Below, piece by piece: positions 45,791 through 54,797 of a stretch of 64,000 nt of DNA. Source of the DNA: SAR324 cluster bacterium (GTDB lineage Bacteria > SAR324 > NAC60-12); contig JADGAV010000017.1 of the NCBI GenBank assembly GCA_015231825.1, positions 28,369 to 92,368 of the forward strand. Reading direction: 5' to 3'. The notes beneath the pieces are model-generated. The model searched no databases and had not been told where the DNA came from. It saw only the letters and a program-made list of their open reading frames with translations. The first letter of the stretch is position 1. Every line of letters begins with the position of its first letter. Both the position numbers and the translations under genes were made by a program.

Positions 45791-45932
45791 CACTTACAGA
45801 TTTTAAGTGTCAACTCAATTCGCTCCTTATCTTCTTTGATCTAACTATATAATTACCAAATTATTTAGAGTGATCGTAATTACGGGGGATTAACTCGATT
45901 GCAAATCTATGTGTTCTATTTGGATTAACTCG
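45791..45932. promoter_or_regulatory. Repeats in the recA upstream region
   Basis: The 276 bases before recA hold a perfect 6-bp inverted repeat CACTTA-n7-TAAGTG (45791-45809), adjoining a TTGACA on the minus strand, and an 11-base direct repeat GGATTAACTCG at 45887-45897 and 45922-45932. Either could be a regulatory site, including a lineage-specific LexA operator. Neither matches the E. coli, Bacillus or Caulobacter SOS consensus, so the function is open. Confidence 0.35.
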
Positions 45933-46020
45933 TTCAAAAAAAAACGAATTTTGGAGAGGTTATATTCAATGCGGTGACACAGAACCAAGGGCAGGATTCT
46001 CCCAATTAAAATTCAAAACT

Positions 46021-47112
46021 CTACTTTATAATGAGTATCCCATAGTCTCCGGCCGCCACGGTATCAGGACAACTTTTTGCAACATTATTGGTCAGGATGT
46101 CCACTCCGCTATCAGTTCGCTTGGGATCATGGTGATGCAGAAGAGAGAATCCGATATTTGCTTTTTTGGCAAGGGTCACGACATACTCGTCACATCCATG
46201 CCCCCACCCTGTGTACATGTTTTTATATTCCTCAAATTTGTACTGACAATCTACAATCATACAATCTGCATCTTGAAGAAGCTGCAGCATTCCCAGTGAA
46301 ACACTCTCCTGCAATTCATGATCAGTCAATAAAACAAATCGTTCTCCATTAGGCATTTCAAAACAATATGTGATCGTAGGGTCGGGATGAAAGGTTGAAT
46401 TCATAAATATTTTGGTACACTCTCGAAGGGAGACCGTTGTTTTTTTTCGGTACTCAGGAGAATAGTGAACGCGGGGAATTTCGACTGTCGCTTTCGGATT
46501 ATTCATTTTCTTTTGATAGAGAATTTTAGAAATCCATTCGATTCCGAGGACATCTTTATGAATCAAACCAACCGTAGTGGTCGTCTGTCTTATCCCTTTA
46601 AATTGAAAATGGTGCCCGATTTCCTGAAATGGAACCGGAAAAAACGGCTTTTTCAATGATCCTTGTTCCAGTGCTTCCTTGGGTCCAATGCGTCCCGATT
46701 TGGGTCCAAAAACATAAAGGCAAGTTCGGTCAATAAAAGGATAACCGCTGAAAGGAAGCCCAACAATATGATCCCAATGATAGTGAGAAAACCCAATCAG
46801 TACCAAATGATCCAATCCTCGGAGTATGTCACCGATAAATGGCCCGGCCGCTTCTCCAGCGGGCTGCATTCCTCCACCGGCGTCAATGTAAAATTTCATT
46901 TCAGGATGAAAGAACCGGCTTTTTAACTCCCAGCAGGATGTATTTCCCCCATAATGCATTTTATTGGCGGCACAGACATCTTTGGACCCCCGTGTCCCCC
47001 ATGTCACAATTCCCAAGGTATCCTCACATGGCTGCTGGACGTATTCAACCGCCATCTGCTGCCGTTTAACCAAATCAGGATTAAGCATATATTTAACAGA
47101 ACTCACAAACAC
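46021..47112 (-). CDS. Metallo-beta-lactamase-fold hydrolase
   Basis: 363 residues. The zinc motif HXHXDH is present as SHYHWDHIVG (His110, His112, Asp114, His115), preceded by the beta strands WGTRGS and FYIDAGGG that are typical of the RNase Z/phosphodiesterase-like branch. Later metal-binding positions LLTDHEL and MIVDCQY are also present. The sequence resembles the cAMP phosphodiesterase/PqsE-like group with a 'TRGS...YGGNTSC' start, in which a cyclic or phospho-ester substrate is common, but the substrate is not evident here. It stands alone, divergent from the UDP-glucuronate decarboxylase gene. Confidence 0.75.
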   Translation of the reverse strand: MFVSSVKYMLNPDLVKRQQMAVEYVQQPCEDTLGIVTWGTRGSKDVCAANKMHYGGNTSCWELKSRFFHPEMKFYIDAGGGMQPAGEAAGPFIGDILRGLDHLVLIGFSHYHWDHIVGLPFSGYPFIDRTCLYVFGPKSGRIGPKEALEQGSLKKPFFPVPFQEIGHHFQFKGIRQTTTTVGLIHKDVLGIEWISKILYQKKMNNPKATVEIPRVHYSPEYRKKTTVSLRECTKIFMNSTFHPDPTITYCFEMPNGERFVLLTDHELQESVSLGMLQLLQDADCMIVDCQYKFEEYKNMYTGWGHGCDEYVVTLAKKANIGFSLLHHHDPKRTDSGVDILTNNVAKSCPDTVAAGDYGILIIK

Positions 47113-47250
47113 TCCAGGTTGTCATTTCTAATATTTCCTTCCTTTATCCCTTGAATAAGGAGAACTCTAATCGAAAAAGCCTTTTAAGAGAATTGTTAAT
47201 TGTAGATCCCATCTCCCGGCAGAGATATTTTCTCTTCAAACCATTGAAAA

Positions 47251-47280
47251 TTGACATGTTTGTTAGAATGCCGATATAAT
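47251..47280 (+). promoter_or_regulatory. Consensus sigma-70 promoter for the UDP-xylose synthase gene
   Basis: TTGACA (47251-47256) and TATAAT (47275-47280), both perfect hexamers, with an 18-base spacer, in the gap between the divergent hydrolase and decarboxylase genes. It points to the decarboxylase gene and predicts a 5' leader of about 170 bases. Confidence 0.75.
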
Positions 47281-47360
47281 CGGACACAATAAGCTCAATG
47301 CAGTATTAAGTCAATTTCAAATTATACTCGCAGACTGAGAAAGCTTAATTCACGGGATAG

Positions 47361-47415
47361 GATGCTCGACACGCCTCTTTTTGCAAACAAACTGTCGAGA
47401 AGCTGGAGAAGCATC
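47361..47415 (+). promoter_or_regulatory. Structured leader of the UDP-xylose synthase mRNA
   Basis: CTCGACA (47365-47371) pairs perfectly with TGTCGAG (47393-47399) around a 21-base loop. The stem extends after an internal loop as GATG (47361-47364) with CATC (47412-47415). The structure lies inside the predicted 170-base leader, 40 bases before the start codon, and could regulate translation. No known riboswitch class is recognised. Confidence 0.4.
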
Positions 47416-47455
47416 GTCGAATTGATTCTTTAAATTTCTGGAACAAAGATAAAAT

Positions 47456-48400
47456 ATGAAAAAATCATTAGTAACCGGAGGCGCCGGATTTATCGGATCT
47501 TTCCTTTGCGAGCATCTTTTGGATGCAGGGCACGAAGTCATTTGTCTAGACAATTTTTTTACAGGTAGCAAAAAAAATATCGAACATCTAATGGACAATC
47601 CGCGATTTGAAATCATTCGTCATGATATTGTGGAACCAATTCTTTTGGAAGTTGATTGGATTTTTAATTTTGCCTGTCCTGCTTCTCCCGTTCACTATCA
47701 GTACAATTCTGTCAAAACCGTTAAAACCTGTGTGATGGGTACGATCAATTTGTTGGGTATGGCAAAACGGGTCAAAGCCCGCATTTTGCAGTCTTCCACA
47801 TCTGAAGTCTATGGAGATCCTGAAATCCATCCCCAACCAGAAACTTATTGGGGATCGGTAAATCCAATCGGCATCCGCAGTTGTTATGATGAAGGGAAGC
47901 GGGTGGCGGAAACATTGATGATGGATTACTATCGACAAAACAATGTAGATTGTAAAATAATCAGAATATTCAATACTTATGGCCCCAGGATGAATCTGAA
48001 TGATGGTCGTGTTGTCAGCAACTTTATCGTAGCCGCCCTGAAAGGAGAACCTCTTTCCATTTACGGAGACGGAGACCAAACCCGTTCTTTCTGCTATGTC
48101 GACAATCTCGTTGATGGAATCATGAAAATGATGGCCAAAGAAAATTTTGTCGGTCCCGTGAATCTCGGTAACCCCGGCGAATTCACTATCATTGAGCTGG
48201 CTCAAGAAGTAATCAAGCTGACAAACTCCAAATCCGAAATTATTCGGGAACCCAAACGAGAAGACGACCCGGTTAGAAGGAAACCCGATATTTCTTTAGC
48301 CAGCAAGGAGTTGGGATGGAAACCTACGATACAACTTGAAGAAGGTTTGAAAAAGACCATTGATTATTTCGAAAAAACACTCACCAAAGAAGCTGTTTAA
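47456..48400 (+). CDS. UDP-glucuronate decarboxylase (UDP-xylose synthase)
   Basis: 314 residues. An extended SDR with GGAGFIG (8-14), the UXS-specific blocks [21 protein letters not shown] split across 71-90, [16 protein letters not shown] (catalytic Glu117) and [12 protein letters not shown] (Tyr144, Lys148), and FNTYGPRM. It oxidises UDP-glucuronate, decarboxylates the 4-keto intermediate and reduces it to UDP-xylose, a donor for surface glycans. UDP-glucose dehydrogenase, which would make its substrate, is not in the window. It has its own promoter and leader. Confidence 0.92.
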   Translation: MKKSLVTGGAGFIGSFLCEHLLDAGHEVICLDNFFTGSKKNIEHLMDNPRFEIIRHDIVEPILLEVDWIFNFACPASPVHYQYNSVKTVKTCVMGTINLLGMAKRVKARILQSSTSEVYGDPEIHPQPETYWGSVNPIGIRSCYDEGKRVAETLMMDYYRQNNVDCKIIRIFNTYGPRMNLNDGRVVSNFIVAALKGEPLSIYGDGDQTRSFCYVDNLVDGIMKMMAKENFVGPVNLGNPGEFTIIELAQEVIKLTNSKSEIIREPKREDDPVRRKPDISLASKELGWKPTIQLEEGLKKTIDYFEKTLTKEAV

Positions 48401-48529
48401 TCAAATCTTTTTTATTTAGCCGTTCTATTTTCTCTGCTTCAGTTCAGAATTCCTGTCCGCGACATTCTCTGGACTAAATTTTGCTTTTCTCAAAGAGGAT
48501 GAGACAGACACCTTTTCACAATCCCTGAC

Positions 48530-48570
48530 TTAACCCCGTCATGAACCGCGGTTAAAGGGATCTCACCCTT
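48530..48570. repeat. Two adjacent intergenic hairpins
   Basis: TTAACCCCG (48530-48538) pairs with CGCGGTTAA (48547-48555) with one mismatch, and contains the 10-bp palindrome AACCGCGGTT (48544-48553). A second stem AAGGG/CCCTT follows (48555-48570), trailed by a moderately T-rich stretch. Together they may terminate the UDP-xylose synthase transcript or act as an operator for the gene starting at 48599. Confidence 0.4.
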
Positions 48571-48598
48571 CCTAGCACTTTTATTATTTACAATATCT

Positions 48599-50935
48599 GT
48601 GGAAAAAAATACCGATTTCACATGGCGAAATATAACCCTGATTGGTCTTCTGCTATGCCTCAGTACAACTGTCAACTTTGCGCTTGTCCATGCAAAAACT
48701 ATCACCGAAACACAATCTATTGAAATACCTTTTCCAGCAGAAACAACAGCAATCAGCAGTGATGAAGCATTGGTCGCTGTTTCAATGACGCTCAACGATG
48801 AAGATTCATTGGTTCAGGTTTATGATCGTCAGAGTTTAAAACCCATTTTTCAGATTCTTTCAAAAGGGAACCCGGTAAAACAGCTCAAATTTGACCACTA
48901 TACTCGACGAATAGCCTTGGCCGGTAAGGAGAAGGTTCAACTTTGGGATTTAGAAGAGATTCCCATCCAACCTGATAAACCACTTTCTTCGGAGTATATT
49001 CTTGATGAAAAGGATCAAAACATCAGTTCAACTTCGTTGTTAAATTTCAGTAAAAAATCCCAACGATTAACATGGGTTGGAAACCAGCAAATTCAGAATT
49101 TTGAAATCGAGGAAAAACCCTATCGGATTTCTACCATTTGGACAGGAGATCATTCGATTCCTCCACAAAGTTTTTCATTTGATCCCGAAGAAGAATGGCT
49201 CGCATTTAGCCTGGAAAACGAAAAACGAATTAAACTCGCAAATCCGAAAACAAAAGAAACCAAACAGGATCTGGACTATCACCATTTTCCCGTCATGAAA
49301 GTCGAATTTCTAGATGAGGGAACTTTACTATCACTTGACTCAGAACGAAATTTAATTTGGGGAAATGTAAACAATAGGACAAAAATCCACGGATTATTCC
49401 TAAGAAACCTGTCAGAAAAAGAAACAACTCTGGATTTTCAAAGAATCCATCAAGATCGGTTTTTAGCCATTCTGACAAAAAACATATCGACATCTAAGTT
49501 TTTTGCACACATCATCGATAAAAATGGATCCCTGCTTGATACGATCCCTCTTGTTGGTGTGAACAGTTTTTCTTCGAGTCCTACCGGCAAATACATCTTA
49601 ACCAATTCAACCCCGCTGCAAATCGATCTTCATCAGTTTCTATACCACGAAAATCCCCAAAACTATATTCGGACCCTCATTGAAAAGGGCGCCTCAGAAA
49701 TGGCCCGTCGATACCAAAATCATTTGGAAAGTCCCCCACCCGAGCTTTCAGTAGTCAATCAGAAATCCTGGACAGTACAGAGCCTGGTAGAGCGATTGAG
49801 CAAGGCAATTAAGGCAGAAAAATGGATCGAAGCAAAACCACTGGTCGAACAAATTCTTCTAAAAGATCCCAACAATCCAGATGCACTTGAAGCAGAAAAA
49901 ATTTTGATAAATCATCAAAATTTGCTCGCACTATCCGAAGGGAAACGGAAAATCGAAGAAGAACATTATGAACAAGCCATCGGAATTCTGGTACAAATTC
50001 CCAAAGAAAGTCCCTACAGGGAGGAAGCGCGCCGCTTAATTTCGTCTGCAGAAGAGCAGATTCTTCTTATTCAAGCGCTTGAAAAATCGAAGCGGGAAGT
50101 TCGCCTAAAAAATTGGGAAAAGGCTAAAGCACTGCTAGCACCCGTTTTGGAACAAGATCCGAACAACCCAACGGCCTTATCTATTCAAGACGAAATAGAA
50201 AGCAATCAAACTTCGTCTCAAATCCTGGATATTTTCACGGCATTCGCTATCTTTGGGCTATTGGGTGGAATCGGTTTCTATCTTGCCAGAAAACGTACGA
50301 CAGTTCTTGATTGGATTTCTCTGAAGGAAAAAAGCAGTCCGAACTTGAAACCACCTCTAAAAGCCAAACCTGATCCATTCTTTGATGATACTCCCGAAAA
50401 ACGCCAGTTTTTGGAAACGTTGCAAAAAGCAAAAACGGTTTTGCGTTTATCAAAGGAAGCAGATCGGTCAGGAAAGCACACAGCTCGTTTGATTGATTTT
50501 GAAGCTGAAATTTCAGTGATTCAAAAAAAGGCCAGTCAGGTCAAAGGCAACTACCAAATCTTAACAAACCAATTGTTGCACATTTTGCAAACTATCCGAG
50601 GATTTAATTTTGGGGCAGAAACTCAGAACACTGGCAAAAAAACCCAACAGAAAAATAAAAAAGAAACACCAAAAAATTCCAATCCCAATCAACCAATACA
50701 ACAAAATTATTATCAAATCCTCAATGTTGCTCACACAGCCAGTTCAGCAGAAATAAAGCAGGCCTATCATCAATTGATGAAAAAATATCACCCTGATTTG
50801 CATCAGAATTCCGGATTTGAATGGATTAAAAAAGAGGCGGATGCTAAAACAAAACTGATTCAAAAAGCTTATGATGTCCTAAAAAACCATCAATCCCGAC
50901 AACAGTATGACAAAAATACTACAAAATACAATTAG
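48599..50935 (+). CDS. Beta-propeller/TPR membrane protein with C-terminal J domain
   Basis: 778 residues, GTG start. N-terminal signal anchor (about 10-32, ITLIGLLLCLSTTVNFALVHA). A WD-like propeller follows at about 40-355 (VQLWDLEEI, WLAFSLENEKRIKL, PTGKYILTNS). TPR-like helices cover about 395-530 (WIEAKPLVEQILLKDPNNPDALEAEKIL). A second membrane helix at about 541-563 precedes a basic linker. The last 70 residues are a J domain, YYQILNVAHTASSAEIKQAYHQLMKKYHPDLH, with the HPD triad at about 730. The J domain should be cytoplasmic and stimulate DnaK, while the propeller would face the periplasm. I know of no standard protein with this domain order. Confidence 0.7.
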   Translation: MEKNTDFTWRNITLIGLLLCLSTTVNFALVHAKTITETQSIEIPFPAETTAISSDEALVAVSMTLNDEDSLVQVYDRQSLKPIFQILSKGNPVKQLKFDHYTRRIALAGKEKVQLWDLEEIPIQPDKPLSSEYILDEKDQNISSTSLLNFSKKSQRLTWVGNQQIQNFEIEEKPYRISTIWTGDHSIPPQSFSFDPEEEWLAFSLENEKRIKLANPKTKETKQDLDYHHFPVMKVEFLDEGTLLSLDSERNLIWGNVNNRTKIHGLFLRNLSEKETTLDFQRIHQDRFLAILTKNISTSKFFAHIIDKNGSLLDTIPLVGVNSFSSSPTGKYILTNSTPLQIDLHQFLYHENPQNYIRTLIEKGASEMARRYQNHLESPPPELSVVNQKSWTVQSLVERLSKAIKAEKWIEAKPLVEQILLKDPNNPDALEAEKILINHQNLLALSEGKRKIEEEHYEQAIGILVQIPKESPYREEARRLISSAEEQILLIQALEKSKREVRLKNWEKAKALLAPVLEQDPNNPTALSIQDEIESNQTSSQILDIFTAFAIFGLLGGIGFYLARKRTTVLDWISLKEKSSPNLKPPLKAKPDPFFDDTPEKRQFLETLQKAKTVLRLSKEADRSGKHTARLIDFEAEISVIQKKASQVKGNYQILTNQLLHILQTIRGFNFGAETQNTGKKTQQKNKKETPKNSNPNQPIQQNYYQILNVAHTASSAEIKQAYHQLMKKYHPDLHQNSGFEWIKKEADAKTKLIQKAYDVLKNHQSRQQYDKNTTKYN

Positions 50936-50972
50936 CCCATCGTTGTCAATTGTCTGAAAGCACGATATTCCC

Positions 50973-51332
50973 ATGACGACAAAAGAAGGAAACAGTTCCC
51001 AAGAAGAGATTCCACGCGAATACCAACGAACTTCACTAAATAAAACTGTAAAAGTTCGTCACAAAAATGAACAATTTTCCACACTCCTCAAAGATGTGTC
51101 CTTGGGTGGAGTGTGCTTAAATTGGCCAGTCGAACAAAATGAAGATGATCAGTTGACAGTCTTTTTTTCAACGGACCTATACTTCGAAGGATCAGTTCGC
51201 TGGTGCCAATCCTTTGAAAGTCATTATGAAATAGGAGTCCAGTTTCCCGATCTTGATCAAATAGCAGCCATTTACTTTGGTGAGTATATTGAACAACTCG
51301 AGGAAAACGGATCGGATCTACTTGCAAAATAA
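50973..51332 (+). CDS. PilZ-domain protein (c-di-GMP receptor)
   Basis: 119 residues. The two c-di-GMP-binding motifs are visible: RxxxR as REYQR (about residues 14-18) and (D/N)xSxxG as DVSLGG (about 42-47), followed by GSVRWCQSFESHYEIGVQF, a typical PilZ strand pair. It would switch conformation on binding c-di-GMP to regulate motility, secretion or polysaccharide. It follows the J-domain fusion gene by 37 bases on the same strand and precedes smpB by 82. Confidence 0.85.
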   Translation: MTTKEGNSSQEEIPREYQRTSLNKTVKVRHKNEQFSTLLKDVSLGGVCLNWPVEQNEDDQLTVFFSTDLYFEGSVRWCQSFESHYEIGVQFPDLDQIAAIYFGEYIEQLEENGSDLLAK

Positions 51333-51414
51333 GTCCACCCTCTGAAGTCAGAAAATAGTTGTCATTCAACTGGAGATATTTTCCAATTCACTTTTCCCCT
51401 TCTCAACCAAATAA

Positions 51415-51870
51415 ATGAGCATCAAAGTAATTGCTAAAAATCGAAGAGCTCGCTTTGAATATGAAGTCCTTCAAACTTTTGAAACTGGCATTGTATTAAA
51501 AGGGACGGAAGTTAAAAGCCTTCGCGACGGGAGAGTCAATATGGGAGATAGCCACTGCCGCATCAATGCTCAACTGGAAGTATTTCTAGTAAACCTTCAT
51601 ATCAGCCCTTATGAGTATGGAAATCGTGTTAATCACGAACCATTGAGAGAACGAAAATTACTGCTTCACAAAAATGAGATTCGTCGACTCTATGGATTAC
51701 TTCGTGAAAAAGGGCTGACTTTGGTTCCTCTAAAAATGTATTTGAATAGGGGAAATATCAAAATCGAATTGGGTCTGGTACGCGGGAAAAAACTTCACGA
51801 TAAAAGAGAAAACCTAAAAAAGAAAGAAATGGAACGAGAAGTAGAACGAAATCTCAAATCATTCGACTAA
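51415..51870 (+). CDS. smpB: SsrA-binding protein
   Basis: 151 residues. SmpB binds tmRNA and delivers it to stalled ribosomes. The OB-fold core is clear: NRRARFEYEVLQTFETGIVLKGTEVKSLRDGRVNMGDSHCRI, HISPYEYGNRVNHEP, RERKLLLHKNEI and GLVRGKKLHDKRENLKKKEMEREVER, the basic C-terminal tail that enters the decoding site. The ATG at 51415 gives the expected start. The tmRNA gene itself, often nearby, was not found. Confidence 0.97.
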   Translation: MSIKVIAKNRRARFEYEVLQTFETGIVLKGTEVKSLRDGRVNMGDSHCRINAQLEVFLVNLHISPYEYGNRVNHEPLRERKLLLHKNEIRRLYGLLREKGLTLVPLKMYLNRGNIKIELGLVRGKKLHDKRENLKKKEMEREVERNLKSFD

Positions 51871-51911
51871 ACTCACCCGATTTCTGTTAATCACTCTCAA
51901 GGACGACCTCG

Positions 51912-53060
51912 GTGGATACTTTAGAACTGAATTGGCTGGCGTTGAATCTTATTCCAAACTTAGGAATCCAAACCCTCCGGCAACTCATCCAACATTTTGA
52001 GAGTGTGGACAAACTCCTGCTGGCATCGAGTGAAGAAATTGAAAAAAAATGCGGAATTTCTGAACAATTGGCCCATCGCATTGCAAGAGCCAAGGAAGTG
52101 AGCAGTTTTCAAATCGAGCAACGATTAATTGAAGAATTTGATGCGGAACTGATGTGTTTGGAGTCTCCCAATTATCCTCCTCTTCTGAAAGAAATTGCTG
52201 CTCCGCCTCCGTTAATCTATAAAATCGGAAATCTTACCAAAATTGGTTATCCTTGCATCGCCTTTGTCGGTTCCCGATCCTGTACTTCCTATGGAAAAAA
52301 ACACACTCGGCGTCTCATTGGCGAGTTAGCGCAAAATTTTCCAAACGCCACCATAGTAAGTGGCCTGGCACGTGGAATAGACACCATTGCTCATCAAACA
52401 GCTTTGGATGAGGGATTATCTACGATTGCGGTATTGGCGGGAGGATTATCAAACATTTATCCTCCCGAAAATACTACTCTTGCAGAAGCTATAAAAAATC
52501 AAGGATCCTTGATTTCTGAATTTCCCATGGGACTGAAACCTCTGGCTCGTAATTTCCCAATAAGAAACCGTATTATCAGCGGATTGTCTCATGCCATTGT
52601 CGTTGTTGAGGCAGGTATAAAAAGTGGTGCTTTGATCACAGCAGCGTTTGGCCTGCAGCACAATCGTGAAGTGTTTGCTTTACCTGGTAACGTGGAAGCT
52701 GCGACAAGCCGTGGAACCAATCGACTGATTTCCCGACATCATGCCAAATTGATTGTTCAAGCAAAAGATATTGTAGACGAATTACAACTTTCTTATTCCC
52801 GTACAGCGCAAACTGAATTTAGCTTTGAATTTCCTCAGCAGCAGACGATTAGTCTTTCAGAATTTTCCTCGGCCCAGGTCAAAATATTGAGGGTGCTCGA
52901 ATTGGGAACGCAAGATATTGATACCTTGTTTTCTCAAACTGAAATCGAAATTAACGAATTGTTGGGATTCTTGATTGAACTTGAACTGATCGGTGTTGTC
53001 CAATCTTTGGAAGGGCAGCGTTATCAATTGGATGAATCAATTAAAATTGACGAAAAATAA
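51912..53060 (+). CDS. dprA: DNA processing protein DprA
   Basis: 382 residues, GTG start. SAM-like helix-hairpin region first (LNLIPNLGIQTLRQLIQHFESVDKLL), then the Rossmann DprA core with FVGSRSCTSYGKK, VSGLARGIDTIAHQTAL, IYPPENTTLAEAI, FPIRNRIISGLSHAIVVVEAG and SGALITAAFGL, and a C-terminal winged-helix (about 315-382). DprA loads RecA on incoming single strands during natural transformation. With a prepilin peptidase and pilus-like genes in the window it hints at natural competence, which is inference. It follows smpB by 41 bases. Confidence 0.95.
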   Translation: MDTLELNWLALNLIPNLGIQTLRQLIQHFESVDKLLLASSEEIEKKCGISEQLAHRIARAKEVSSFQIEQRLIEEFDAELMCLESPNYPPLLKEIAAPPPLIYKIGNLTKIGYPCIAFVGSRSCTSYGKKHTRRLIGELAQNFPNATIVSGLARGIDTIAHQTALDEGLSTIAVLAGGLSNIYPPENTTLAEAIKNQGSLISEFPMGLKPLARNFPIRNRIISGLSHAIVVVEAGIKSGALITAAFGLQHNREVFALPGNVEAATSRGTNRLISRHHAKLIVQAKDIVDELQLSYSRTAQTEFSFEFPQQQTISLSEFSSAQVKILRVLELGTQDIDTLFSQTEIEINELLGFLIELELIGVVQSLEGQRYQLDESIKIDEK

Positions 53061-53217
53061 TTTAAAAGATCACAAAATACGCTTCATTCTCCTTTATTTG
53101 CGAGCCTGAAAAGAAATAATAAATACCTTTTGCTTAAAAAATTTGTTAAACATTGTCTAGCTTTTCAAAACAGAGAATCGCCTTGCTCAGGTTTTTCAAT
53201 TTTACAATGACCCCGCA

Positions 53218-54078
53218 ATGCTAAACAAAATTAAATACTATATTATTGGGCCCAGGCACAACTGGGAAATTGGTCGGTCAACCTTTATTGTCGTTGGAGC
53301 ATTTTTGTCACTTTTTTTTCTTTCGCTGATTTTAATCCCAATTTATCAGTATTTTGTTCATGAATTCACATCAGCATCATTACAAAAAGGATATGAAATC
53401 CAAAAATCTACCACACAAAAACTGGAGTCAAACCTCGACCAACTCAAGCAAAAAATTATAGCACTCCAACTGGAACTAGAAGAAAAAAACTCTTCGCTTG
53501 AAAATCTTCAAACATTGCAAAAATCCGACAATCAAGCTCAACAGGCGACGCAGGAAAAAGTATTCAATTATCAATTGGAATTGAATAATTTGCTGACTGC
53601 AATAAAAAATAAAGATTCGCAAATTGAAAATTTAAAAGACCAACAAAAAAAATATTCTCAGCAGATTCAATCTTTGTCGGTAAACATTAGCAAACTGGAA
53701 AAGCAGCTCAAAAATCTGCCTTCCAAAAAGCCGGATGCCATTTCCTCCCTCCTTACAGAGAACAGCCGAAAACTACTCGCAATTGACCAGTTTCAGATAA
53801 ACAAGAATAAAAATAAATTTTCTATTCGTTTTAATTTGCGAAACTTGAGTGATCAGCCTCAATCCGGCTTTATAAGCATTGTTCCTCTTCACAAGGAAGA
53901 ATTGAATCAGACTATAGTTTTTAACCGACAAAAGGCCCTCCCTTTTAGTACCAAAATATTTTATCCAATTACTACTGAATTTGAGCAACGACCTGAACGC
54001 CCCTTTGCAGGTGTACGAGTCATCGTCTGGGATAAAAACGAAAAAGATCGGCTGAATCAGAATTTTTTAATAAAATAG
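53218..54078 (+). CDS. Membrane-anchored coiled-coil protein of unknown function
   Basis: 286 residues. One N-terminal transmembrane helix (about 21-43, STFIVVGAFLSLFFLSLILIPIY), a long coiled coil (about 65-170, repeated Lys/Glu/Gln heptads), and a C-terminal beta-rich domain (about 190-285, NKFSIRFNLRNLSDQPQSGFISIVP). The periplasmic end resembles an immunoglobulin-like fold. No family is recognised. The ABC ATPase gene follows 17 bases later and then the U32-like gene, so this may be the membrane partner of an unconventional three-gene operon. Confidence 0.6.
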   Translation: MLNKIKYYIIGPRHNWEIGRSTFIVVGAFLSLFFLSLILIPIYQYFVHEFTSASLQKGYEIQKSTTQKLESNLDQLKQKIIALQLELEEKNSSLENLQTLQKSDNQAQQATQEKVFNYQLELNNLLTAIKNKDSQIENLKDQQKKYSQQIQSLSVNISKLEKQLKNLPSKKPDAISSLLTENSRKLLAIDQFQINKNKNKFSIRFNLRNLSDQPQSGFISIVPLHKEELNQTIVFNRQKALPFSTKIFYPITTEFEQRPERPFAGVRVIVWDKNEKDRLNQNFLIK

Positions 54079-54095
54079 ATATAATTTTTTACCCC

Positions 54096-54797
54096 ATGAA
54101 GACTCCCCTCATAACTCTTGACAAAGTATCAAAAAGGTTTGGATATCGAAATGTTCTGCAAAATATTGATCTCACTATTTATTCCGGTGAAAGCACACTT
54201 TTGTTAGGCAATAACGGAGCCGGAAAAACTACTTTGCTGCAAATTATATGTTCATTAATGCGGCCTTCAAGCGGATCAATTTCTTTTAAGGGAAACAATT
54301 ATAAAGAAGCGGCACATCATTTGCGGAAGGCAATAGGCAATATTTCGCACGAAAGCCGCATGTATGGAGACTTGACTGCTTTTGAGAATCTAAAGCTGTT
54401 TGGCAATCTATACTCAGTCGAAAACCTTCCTGAGCAAATTGAAAAAGCCCTTGATTTTGTTGAGTTGAGTTATGCCAAACACTTACCGGTTCATACTTTT
54501 AGTAGCGGAATGACAAAACGCCTAACCATAGCAAGATTAATTTTATACAAACCGGAATTCCTTATCCTGGACGAGCCCTACACGGGATTGGACCAGCATT
54601 CGGTCAGACTATTTCAGCAATACCTGAAGCAGCACCATCAAAACGGAGGTACAATTTTAAACGTCACTCATCAATTTCCACTCGGGTTGGAATTATCGAA
54701 CCGGGTTCTTGTAATGCACCAAAGTCAAATCCTCCACGATGTTCCTGCTTCACAAACTTCTCCAGAACAGTGCAGTTTATGGTTGCAACAAAATTAA
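54096..54797 (+). CDS. ABC transporter ATP-binding subunit (orphan)
   Basis: 233 residues. Walker A LLGNNGAGKTTLLQI (about 36-50), signature TFSSGMTKRLTIARL (about 130-144), Walker B FLILDEPYTGLD (about 152-163) and the H-loop His in THQFPLG. The 'SSGM' signature replaces the usual LSGGQ and is typical of the CcmA heme-export branch and relatives. No permease gene is adjacent: the neighbours are a membrane coiled-coil protein and a U32-like protein. Transport substrate is unknown, and a CcmA role would need ccmB/ccmC, which are not here. Confidence 0.85.
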   Translation: MKTPLITLDKVSKRFGYRNVLQNIDLTIYSGESTLLLGNNGAGKTTLLQIICSLMRPSSGSISFKGNNYKEAAHHLRKAIGNISHESRMYGDLTAFENLKLFGNLYSVENLPEQIEKALDFVELSYAKHLPVHTFSSGMTKRLTIARLILYKPEFLILDEPYTGLDQHSVRLFQQYLKQHHQNGGTILNVTHQFPLGLELSNRVLVMHQSQILHDVPASQTSPEQCSLWLQQN

